This document shows positions 1 to 5,339 of a stretch of 12,618 bases of DNA, piece by piece; position 1 is the stretch's first letter; each line of letters starts with the position of its first letter. The DNA lies in the NCBI GenBank assembly GCA_036380925.1, contig DASVDW010000235.1:1-12618 (forward strand). The letters run 5' to 3'. The position numbers were made by a program, and so were the translations under genes. The DNA is from JAICLV01 sp036380925 (GTDB lineage Bacteria; Actinomycetota; Actinomycetes; Acidothermales; Acidothermaceae). The notes under the pieces are model-generated. The model did not search any database and had not been told where the DNA came from. It saw nothing but the letters and a program-made list of their open reading frames with translations.

Positions 1-1
1 G

Positions 2-133
2 ACCTGGATGTGGGAGACGCTGGCTCTTGGCGAGAGCGGCGCGCTGCTAGAGGCGACGCTGAATATCTTCGGCAGCCTGGCGGTTGGGCTCGCGGCCGCG
101 GCGGCGGGGTTCGCGTTAGCCGGGGGCATTTAG
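2..133 (+). CDS. crcB: Fluoride ion exporter CrcB/FluC, C-terminal fragment (5' end outside window)
   Basis: Reading frame 2 is open from the window edge to a TAG stop and gives 43 residues. They begin TWMWETLALGESG and run into LNIFGSLAVGLAAAAAGFAL. This matches the CrcB/FluC C-terminus: the end of the conserved TFS(T)F-E segment, then the last membrane helix with its N-x-x-G-S-L-A-x-G-L pattern. FluC proteins are small dual-topology membrane channels that export fluoride from the cytoplasm. Only the last third is visible, so start, promoter and any upstream fluoride riboswitch cannot be judged. The enolase gene follows on the same strand after about 130 bp, which supports the call because enolase is the classic fluoride-sensitive enzyme. 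The identification rests on a short but characteristic segment. Confidence 0.75.
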   Translation, partial: TWMWETLALGESGALLEATLNIFGSLAVGLAAAAAGFALAGGI

Positions 134-266
134 CTTCCCGGCGGCCGGGTGCCCAACGCGCTGTTGTGGCGCCGTGGCGGAGGATGGTCACCGGCGGCTG
201 TGACGTTCGACCCAGGAGGCGCCAGCCGAAATCTGCCAGGGTGACCGCGGAGAAAGGGGCTTGGCG

Positions 267-1532
267 ATGGCGACTGTCACGTCGGTGCATGCGGTGGAAA
301 TCCTGGACTCGAGGTCTCGGCCCACATTGGCGGTGACGCTTGGGCTTGCCGACGGCACGGTCGCGCGGGCGGGCGTGCCCTCCGGCGCGTCGACCGGCTC
401 GTGCGAGGCCGTCGAGCTTCGCGACGGCGACCACGACCGCTACAACGGCCTCGGCGTCCTGAAGGCCGTGGCTAATGTCAACGGCGATATCGCCTCGGCC
501 CTCATTGGTGAGAGCCTGGACGACGTGGCGGCGCTCGACCGGTTGCTCATCGAGTTGGACGGCACGCCCACGAAGTCCCGGCTTGGCGCCAACGCGATCG
601 TCGGTATCTCGATGGCATTCGCACGGGCATTGGCGGTCAGCGACGGTGTCGAGTTGTGGCAGGCTCTGACGCCGTCCGGTGTGTCACCCCGATTGCCCGT
701 GCCGCACTTCAACGTCGTCAACGGCGGCGCCCACGCGCCGAACAAGCTTGACTTCCAAGAGTTCATGCTCGCGCCGCTTGGCGCGCCGAGCTTGGCCGAG
801 GCGGTTCGGGCTGGCTCGGAGATCTACGGCACGTTGAAGAAACTGCTTGCAGGCAAGGGGTTCGCGACCGGGCTAGGCGATGAGGGCGGCTTCGCGCCGG
901 AGATCGACGTCCCAGAAGACGTGTTGTCGCTGCTGGTGCAAGCAATCGAGGACGCCGGCTACCGCGCCGGGCGTGACGGCGTCGCGGTGGCGCTCGATCC
1001 AGCTGCCAGCGAGTTCTATCGCGACGGCCGCTACCACGTCGCTGGCGAGGCTTTGTCGAGCGACGACATGATCGAGCGGTTCTCGTCGATGACCCGCGAC
1101 TTTCCAGTGTGGAGCATCGAAGACGGCCTGGCTGAAGGGGACTGGGACGGTTGGGTGCGGCTGAACGAGCGGCTCGGCGAGCGGGTGCAGCTGGTGGGGG
1201 ACGACGTCCTGGTCACCAACCCGGCCATCATCCGCGAGGGCATCGCGAAGCGGATCGCGAACGCGGCGCTGATCAAGGTCAACCAGGTCGGCAGCGTGTC
1301 GGAGACGGTCGAGGCGATGCGGCTGTGCCGGGAGGCGGGCTGGGCTCAGATGGTGTCGCACCGGTCGGGCGAGACCGAGGACAGCTTCATCGCCGACCTC
1401 GCCGTCGGCAGCGGCTGCGGCCAGCTGAAGACCGGCGCGCCCGCTCGGGGTGAGCGGGTGGCCAAGTACAACCGGCTGATCGAGATCGAGGCAGCCGTCC
1501 AACTGCCGTACGGGCTTGCCACCGCTCGCTGA
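267..1532 (+). CDS. eno: Enolase (phosphopyruvate hydratase), divergent paralogue beside crcB
   Basis: Enolase interconverts 2-phosphoglycerate and phosphoenolpyruvate in cytoplasmic glycolysis. ATG 267 is chosen over the in-frame TTG 261 because the AGAAAGGGG ribosome site (251-259) sits 7 bases before ATG but touches TTG. The 421-residue product has near-normal family length and a full active site: loop SGAST 39-43, His156 (GGAHAP), Glu165 (FQEF), Glu206 (GDEGGFAP), Asp244 (LDPAASEFY), Glu285 (SIEDGL), Asp312/313 (GDDVLVTN), Lys337 (LIKVNQ), His365 (SHRSGETED), Lys388 (QLKTG). It is unusual at strongly conserved places: DSRSRPT replaces DSRGNPT, LDPAASEF replaces the usual Cys form, and the C-terminus reads KTGAPARGER. 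Its neighbour is crcB, not the mazG/ftsB-type neighbours usual for the housekeeping gene in actinobacteria. I infer a second, fluoride-linked isozyme. A terminator follows. Confidence 0.93.
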   Translation: MATVTSVHAVEILDSRSRPTLAVTLGLADGTVARAGVPSGASTGSCEAVELRDGDHDRYNGLGVLKAVANVNGDIASALIGESLDDVAALDRLLIELDGTPTKSRLGANAIVGISMAFARALAVSDGVELWQALTPSGVSPRLPVPHFNVVNGGAHAPNKLDFQEFMLAPLGAPSLAEAVRAGSEIYGTLKKLLAGKGFATGLGDEGGFAPEIDVPEDVLSLLVQAIEDAGYRAGRDGVAVALDPAASEFYRDGRYHVAGEALSSDDMIERFSSMTRDFPVWSIEDGLAEGDWDGWVRLNERLGERVQLVGDDVLVTNPAIIREGIAKRIANAALIKVNQVGSVSETVEAMRLCREAGWAQMVSHRSGETEDSFIADLAVGSGCGQLKTGAPARGERVAKYNRLIEIEAAVQLPYGLATAR

Positions 1533-1541
1533 CCGCGCCAC

Positions 1542-1563
1542 CGCGTTCAGTGAACGCGTTTTT
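1542..1563 (+). terminator. Intrinsic terminator after enolase gene
   Basis: The perfect inverted repeat CGCGTTCA-G-TGAACGCG (1542-1558) is followed directly by five T residues (1559-1563). As RNA it folds as a CGCGTT/AACGCG stem with a CAGTG loop and a U-tract, the standard rho-independent form. It begins 10 bases after the eno stop, so it should end the crcB-eno transcript. Confidence 0.85.
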
Positions 1564-1641
1564 CCACAGGGCTGGGCGTCGCGGGCGGCGTCCACGGATG
1601 CCGCGCGGTCGGCGCCCCGCAGTAGCGCCACGCGTCACCCG

Positions 1642-1778
1642 TCAGGCTGCGGCGGGGTCTGGGTGGCTGGCGACGTAGCGCGCGAAGGCCAGTGCGCCGC
1701 GTGCGGCCCGGACGGGTGGGCTTTCGCCGACGCGTCGGCGCGGACCAGCTCGTCGTAGATCGGAGCGGCTTCCGTCAC
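1642..1778 (-). pseudogene. Possible frameshifted remnant of a small unrecognised protein gene
   Basis: On the minus strand, GTG at 1778 opens a frame beginning MTEAAPIYDELVRADA that then turns to low-quality sequence and stops at 1635. Moving to the neighbouring frame at about 1730, as if one base were lost, gives VGESPPVRAARGALAFARYV and a stop at 1642-1644. The joined reading is a coherent helical protein of about 45 residues. No ribosome site is visible before the GTG and I do not recognise a family. It may be a decayed gene, a sequencing error, or chance in GC-rich DNA. Confidence 0.22.
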
Positions 1779-1931
1779 CTAACGATCGCCGGCCGATTAG
1801 CCGGCGTGCTGAAGACGCACGGCCGGTGGCCGGCACCGGCTGAGAGGCCGCGCCTTGCCGCCAGTCGACCCGTCCTGGCTTGGTCGGTGTCGCCGCCGGC
1901 ACTCTTGCGACACGCCTTCGGGCGGACTTAC

Positions 1932-1981
1932 CCATACTTGGACTGGGCGGTTGGTATGGTTTACCAGCTATCCCATACCAA
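1932..1981. promoter_or_regulatory. Array of three alternately oriented CCATAC half-sites before the Fic gene
   Basis: CCATAC occurs at 1932-1937, its complement within TTGGTATGG at 1951-1959, and again within CCATACCAA at 1973-1981. The last two form a perfect 9-bp inverted repeat with a 13-base spacer. A nested TGGTA-N5-TACCA (1952-1966) lies inside. The block is more AT-rich than its surroundings and ends 22 bases before the chosen Fic start, where a promoter or operator would lie. That it binds a regulator, perhaps Fic's own winged helix, is inference. Confidence 0.45.
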
Positions 1982-2003
1982 CGGCTCAGAGCGGGGTGAG
2001 ATT

Positions 2004-3197
2004 GTGCGCGGGCGGCTCGAGCGCCGGACGTGGCAGCATGACCCTGCCCTCTATGCTCCGCCACGCTACCGTCGGGCCTGCGCGTATGACGCCTTCATTC
2101 CCATGGAAATCGCGGGATTTGCCTCGCCGATGAGCACGGAGGCTGCGGCAGTCACCGCAGAGGCCGCGGCAGCGATTCATCTGTTGAACGCCCGGGCGCG
2201 CCCCGCCCTGATGCCACTCGCCCGCCTGTTGCTGCGCACCGAGTCGATCGCGTCATCGAAGGTCGAAGGGCTGCAGGTTGACGCCCGCGACCTGGCGAGG
2301 GCGGAGGCGAGGGTCGAGACGGGCGGCAAGGCAGGGCCGACGGCCCGCGAGGTTCTCGCGAACATCGACGCGATGGAGTTAGCCATCGATGAGGCTTCCT
2401 CGGCATCCCGCGTCACGGTTACCGACATCGTCGAGATCCATCGAGCGCTCCTCGCGAGCGCGCCGAACTCACAACTCGCAGGCCAGGTGCGCAGCACGCA
2501 GAACTGGATCGGTGGTAACGACTACAACCCTTGCGCGGCCAGCTTCGTGCCTCCGCCGCCTGAACATGTTCAGCCACTGCTCGATGACCTTTGTGAGGCT
2601 GTCAACGAGGATGATCTGCCGCCGATCGTCCAGGCCGCGTTGGTCCACGCTCAGTTCGAGACCATCCACCCGTTCGCCGATGGCAACGGCCGCACGGGGC
2701 GTGCGTTGATCCATGTGGTCCTTCGTCGGCGGGGGTTGGCACCCGCGTACGTGCCGCCGATCAGTGTGGTGCTGGCCGCCAACAAAGGTCGCTACATCAA
2801 CGGCCTCACCCGGTTCAGAAACGGTGATGTGGACGGGTGGCTGGTTGACTTCGCGGCCGCCGCAGCACAGGGTGCGCAGCTTGCCGAGTCTTACCTCGGT
2901 GCCGTCGAACGCCTCCAAGAGCAGTGGCGTCGACAGGTTCGCGACGCTATGAAGCCGCGTAGCGACGCCGCAGTATGGCGCCTTATTGACGTACTACCCG
3001 CACATCCTGTGGTGACGCTGCCTGTCGCGGTTGCCGCCATTGCCCGGACGAAGGCGGTCGTCAACCAGGCGCTCGACCAACTCGAACGCGCTGGGGTGCT
3101 CGCGAGGATGTCTGGTGGCGAGCGCAACCGCTCATGGGAAGCGACGGGATTGCTGGACCTTCTTGCCGGCCTCGAAAGCGGAATATCCCCGCCTTGA
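2004..3197 (+). CDS. Fic family protein adenylyltransferase with C-terminal winged helix
   Basis: Fic enzymes usually transfer AMP from ATP to a hydroxyl side chain of a target protein. GTG 2004 is preferred because GGGGTGAG (1993-2000) provides a ribosome site and homology starts here (RGRLERRTWQHDP); upstream in-frame starts such as ATG 1956 lack both. The 397-residue product contains an N-terminal helical region with inhibitory motif SSKVEG (84-89; pattern S/T-x-x-x-E-G/N), the flap before the core (SFVPPPPEHV, 180-189), and the intact catalytic motif HPFADGNGRTGR (222-233) with His222 and both arginines. Residues about 323-385 form a winged-helix-like region (VVNQALDQLERAGVL), as in many actinobacterial Fic proteins. 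The inhibitory Glu is in cis, so this is a class II, self-restrained Fic, and no separate antitoxin gene is seen. The target is unknown. It stands alone, with an operator-like array upstream. Confidence 0.9.
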   Translation: MRGRLERRTWQHDPALYAPPRYRRACAYDAFIPMEIAGFASPMSTEAAAVTAEAAAAIHLLNARARPALMPLARLLLRTESIASSKVEGLQVDARDLARAEARVETGGKAGPTAREVLANIDAMELAIDEASSASRVTVTDIVEIHRALLASAPNSQLAGQVRSTQNWIGGNDYNPCAASFVPPPPEHVQPLLDDLCEAVNEDDLPPIVQAALVHAQFETIHPFADGNGRTGRALIHVVLRRRGLAPAYVPPISVVLAANKGRYINGLTRFRNGDVDGWLVDFAAAAAQGAQLAESYLGAVERLQEQWRRQVRDAMKPRSDAAVWRLIDVLPAHPVVTLPVAVAAIARTKAVVNQALDQLERAGVLARMSGGERNRSWEATGLLDLLAGLESGISPP

Positions 3198-3257
3198 GCG
3201 TCGGGTGATCACGCCTCACAGCCGAGATTTGTCAGCTGTCGGTACCGACGCGCTCAT

Positions 3258-3280
3258 GCCGGACGAGCTCACTCGTCGGC
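3258..3280. terminator. Probable hairpin terminator between convergent genes
   Basis: GCCG(G)ACGAG and CTCGTCGGC pair as a 9-bp stem with one bulged G and a CTCA loop. It lies between the Fic stop (3197) and the stop of the convergent membrane-protein gene (3300), where a two-way terminator would serve both. There is no T-tract, so it would be the tail-less kind proposed for actinobacteria. A 10-bp palindrome, TCGGTACCGA, lies just before it (3239-3248). Confidence 0.45.
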
Positions 3281-3299
3281 TTGGCACGTGCTCCTCGCG

Positions 3300-3584
3300 T
3301 TAGACGTCTACTACGTTGACCGCCGTGTCGGGATGCGACTTGTCGAGGGATTGACGGTGCGCGACCCAGCGCGCGTCGATGATCACGCACACGATCCCGA
3401 CCAGCAGGAGCACTGAGGTCAAGCACCCCAGCGCGTCGCTGACGCTCATGACGGTCGGGCTACCCTTCGCAGGCGTCGCGATGCCCGCGGTGGCGGCGGG
3501 CGGGCTGTGCCGCGTCAAGATCGCGTGCGTCGTCAGGGCTATGTCGATCACGGCCAGCACGGCGAGGAACGCGATGGTCTTCAT
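3300..3584 (-). CDS. Small two-helix membrane protein, unrecognised
   Basis: The frame gives 94 residues from ATG 3584, or 99 from GTG 3599. Two hydrophobic segments are clear: residues 2-24 (KTIAFLAVLAVIDIALTT and on) and about 52-70 (LGCLTSVLLLVGIVCVIID). They are joined by a Pro/Ala-rich loop of about 27 residues and followed by a polar tail rich in His and Asp. This is a plausible helical-hairpin inner-membrane protein. No family was recognised and no function is claimed. Neither start has a strong ribosome site; ATG 3584 is preferred because it begins directly with a membrane helix. A short inverted repeat, GCGAT-TCTGC-ATCGC (3603-3617), lies just upstream. The gene follows the UPF0158 gene on the same strand after a gap of about 130 bp, so it may be separately transcribed. 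Confidence 0.6.
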   Translation of the reverse strand: MKTIAFLAVLAVIDIALTTHAILTRHSPPAATAGIATPAKGSPTVMSVSDALGCLTSVLLLVGIVCVIIDARWVAHRQSLDKSHPDTAVNVVDV

Positions 3585-3714
3585 TCGAGCGGGAGTCACC
3601 TAGCGATTCTGCATCGCAGGCGTGGGGAGTGCGGCGGGAGGGGTCTCAGACTTGGACGGAAACGTCGCAGTGCGGCCGCTCAGTCGCGAATCCGTTCGTG
3701 TCGATGTCCGGTGC

Positions 3715-4431
3715 CTACGGGCGTTGTCGGCGGGGAGCGACGCGATATCCGGCCGCCGCGAGCCATTCCCGGGCTCGGCCACGCTTCCGCTCGTCCGAGA
3801 AGGCGAGCCAGCGATCCATTTCTCCGGGCCAGCGAGACAACACATCCTTGAACCGCCGGAAGGCGCCCCTGCCCTCGATCGCGATGCCGAGCCTTTCGGC
3901 GCGGTTCGCGTCTTCGAGCGTTGCGATGAACCACTCCATGTCTTGGTAACCAAGACGCGAGCCGCGGCATTCGACGAAGAGCCAGCGGCTGGGATCGTCG
4001 AACGGGTCCGAGTCTTCATTCTCCGCCTCGATCGCATATTCGAGGGCGGACGACGTCCACACTTCGCCGGTGCTCAGGTCAATGTGACCGTCACCTTGGG
4101 TGAGGTCGCCTTCGAGAACATCCGCGAGCTCATCGAGGTCCACTGGGAGCGAGCGCAGCAGCGGTTGCGGGCCTGTGCCGACGGCTGCTTCGAGTTGGTC
4201 AGCGAGCGTCACGTCGCCCGGCCAGGCTCGTCCGCGCAGCGCGGCCGCAAGTCGGCGCGCGAGCACTGGCGCGTTCTCGACGCGTTGGTCGAGCGCCGCC
4301 AGCAGACCGTCGCCCGCCAACTGCAAGGCGTCGTCAGGCAAGCCGTTCTCGGCCAGCATGCCGACAACGCCCTTGCCGTCCGCCGTGTAAGCCGCGGCAC
4401 GTAGGCGACGCCGCTCGTCGTCCGTCGTCAC
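3715..4431 (-). CDS. UPF0158 family protein, coupled to ERCC4-nuclease gene
   Basis: The GTG start at 4431 overlaps the upstream gene's stop in a GTGA arrangement (4428-4431), which fixes the start and implies translational coupling. The product is 238 residues. About residues 98-225 match UPF0158: a DLSTGEVW segment (118-125), an acidic stretch (EAENEDSDPFDDP, 135-147), then YQDMEWFIATLED (162-174), the hallmark EGRGAFRRFKDVL (186-198), and WLAFSDERKRGRAREWL (208-224). The first about 95 residues are helical and Leu/Ala-rich, outside the UPF0158 core. The family has no assigned biochemical function that I can state with confidence. The conserved GRGAFRRFKD block is basic and aromatic and could contact nucleic acid, but that is inference. 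Coupling to a nuclease-domain gene points the same way. Confidence 0.85.
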   Translation of the reverse strand: MTTDDERRRLRAAAYTADGKGVVGMLAENGLPDDALQLAGDGLLAALDQRVENAPVLARRLAAALRGRAWPGDVTLADQLEAAVGTGPQPLLRSLPVDLDELADVLEGDLTQGDGHIDLSTGEVWTSSALEYAIEAENEDSDPFDDPSRWLFVECRGSRLGYQDMEWFIATLEDANRAERLGIAIEGRGAFRRFKDVLSRWPGEMDRWLAFSDERKRGRAREWLAAAGYRVAPRRQRP

Positions 4432-5264
4432 TCGCCAACCGTGTTCGCGTCGAGGCGAGCGGCGACGGCTGCGTCGTCCCGGCTGAAGGTGAGCGCGGCG
4501 GCGAGGAAGCGGTACGTCCACTCCTCGGCCAGCTTTCGGTTCTCGCAAAAGACGATCGCGACGGTCGGCCAGCGCACCTGCAGCTCCGCGATCCCGTCGG
4601 CGACGATCGCCGGTCGCACGATCTTCTGCGCGAACACCTGCGAGTAGCGGTCCTCGACGACGACGGCCGCCCGCGGCAGCGCCGCCAGCTCGGCGAGCGC
4701 GTAGCGCAGCCGGCCCGAGGTGAGGCTGGAAATCAAGTCGGACAGCGACTTTCGCTCGACCGCGGCGACGATGCGGTCGTCGTCCGCCACCGCGTAGTCG
4801 CCGCAAGACAGTGCTCGTCGGACGGCGCTCGCTTGTTGGTTGTCGAACTTGTAGGGATAGCGCTCGTGGGCGTCGACCAGAATCTGCAGGTCGGCGAGCC
4901 CCGACGCGCGGGCGGTCGGCACGCTCACCGACGGCCGGGCTTGCTTGCGGGTCCGCGGCGCCTGCCAGAACACCATGTCACGGCCGCGCGCCTTGGTGAA
5001 CACCAACTGCGAGCGGTTCTCCCTGCCGCGGTCGGCCACGACGTCGATGGCCGCGCCGCGCCGCTCGCAGGCGCGCAGCGGCACCCGCTCGATCAAGTCG
5101 GGCTCCAAAGGCCACTCCGAGCGCGGCACCGGATGGCAGTAGATCGCGGATGTCCGCGGCCAGGTGTCTTTCGCGCGGAACACCAGCCCGCCCGAGATCG
5201 GCACCAAGATGAGATACGGCAGCGTGCTGGCGCCGTCGGGATTGCGCGCGATGAGCAGCTCCAC
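4428..5264 (-). CDS. ERCC4 (XPF-type) nuclease domain protein
   Basis: Residues about 127-212 form an ERCC4/XPF nuclease domain. VDAHERYPYKF starts it (Asp131, Glu134), then GDY (155-157) and the signature VERKSLSD (Glu170, Arg171, Lys172, Asp176), fitting the GD-x(n)-ERK-x3-D metal-dependent active site. The C-terminal part (RWPTVAIVFCENRKLAEEWTYRF and its surroundings) is also typical of this actinobacterial family. The N-terminal 120 residues (GGLVFRAKDTWPRTSAIYCH and on) are a conserved partner region with no catalytic motif I recognise. No helicase or tandem HhH domain is present, unlike eukaryotic XPF or archaeal Mus81-like enzymes. GTG 5264 is chosen because GAGGA (5276-5272) lies 7 bases ahead; GTG 5270 would be 1 base away. 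The product is 278 residues. It probably cuts branched or flap DNA in repair. Its 3' end overlaps the UPF0158 gene by 4 bp. Confidence 0.87.
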   Translation of the reverse strand: MELLIARNPDGASTLPYLILVPISGGLVFRAKDTWPRTSAIYCHPVPRSEWPLEPDLIERVPLRACERRGAAIDVVADRGRENRSQLVFTKARGRDMVFWQAPRTRKQARPSVSVPTARASGLADLQILVDAHERYPYKFDNQQASAVRRALSCGDYAVADDDRIVAAVERKSLSDLISSLTSGRLRYALAELAALPRAAVVVEDRYSQVFAQKIVRPAIVADGIAELQVRWPTVAIVFCENRKLAEEWTYRFLAAALTFSRDDAAVAARLDANTVGE

Positions 5265-5301
5265 CCGCACATCCTCGCGCAGCGGCGGACGCCGGGCGAG
5301 C

Positions 5302-5339
5302 GGTCGGCCGACCAGCTGGCGGCCGACCAGCTGGCGGCC
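5302..5339. repeat. 15-bp tandem repeat of palindromes between lipoprotein and ERCC4 genes
   Basis: The unit CGGCCGACCAGCTGG occurs twice in tandem (5305-5334) plus five bases of a third. Each copy holds the palindrome CCAGCTGG, and the left edge forms the 12-bp palindrome GGTCGGCCGACC (5302-5313). The repeat touches the lipoprotein stop codon and fills half of the 75-bp gap before the ERCC4 start. It could act as a tail-less terminator or a protein-binding site, or be simple slippage. Confidence 0.6.

Larger units (their letters stand above)
1564..2003. other. Long intergenic region with GC-rich hairpins
   Basis: No convincing intact gene lies between the eno terminator and the Fic start. 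The Fic frame is open back to about 1692, but that part reads as arginine/proline-rich shadow sequence and is not like Fic N-termini. The stretch holds the doubtful minus-strand remnant, the hairpin GCCGGC-CGATTA-GCCGGC (about 1789-1806), and a second hairpin with GCCGGTG/CACCGGC arms and a 5-base loop (1822-1840). Neither hairpin has a T-tail. It ends in a more AT-rich block with the CCATAC half-site array. Confidence 0.6.

Noticed and set aside
134..266. Fluoride riboswitch between crcB and eno (a GATGGTCACC and CTGTGAC pairing is present)
   Set aside because: GTCAC and GTGAC can pair, but the paired stems and the conserved 3' block of the crcB-motif RNA are not found. A riboswitch, if any, should be upstream of crcB, outside the window.
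873..1631. Long minus-strand frame opposite eno (252 codons)
   Set aside because: It mirrors the codon structure of a strongly supported enolase gene, has no recognisable domain and has atypical composition.
1692..2003. N-terminal extension of the Fic protein
   Set aside because: The frame is open, but the encoded sequence is Arg/Pro-rich shadow without family similarity and would run through the operator-like array. A ribosome site and homology favour GTG 2004.
3622..4404. Plus-strand 260-codon frame opposite the UPF0158 gene
   Set aside because: The minus strand carries clear UPF0158 motifs with a coupled start; the plus frame is a GC-rich shadow.
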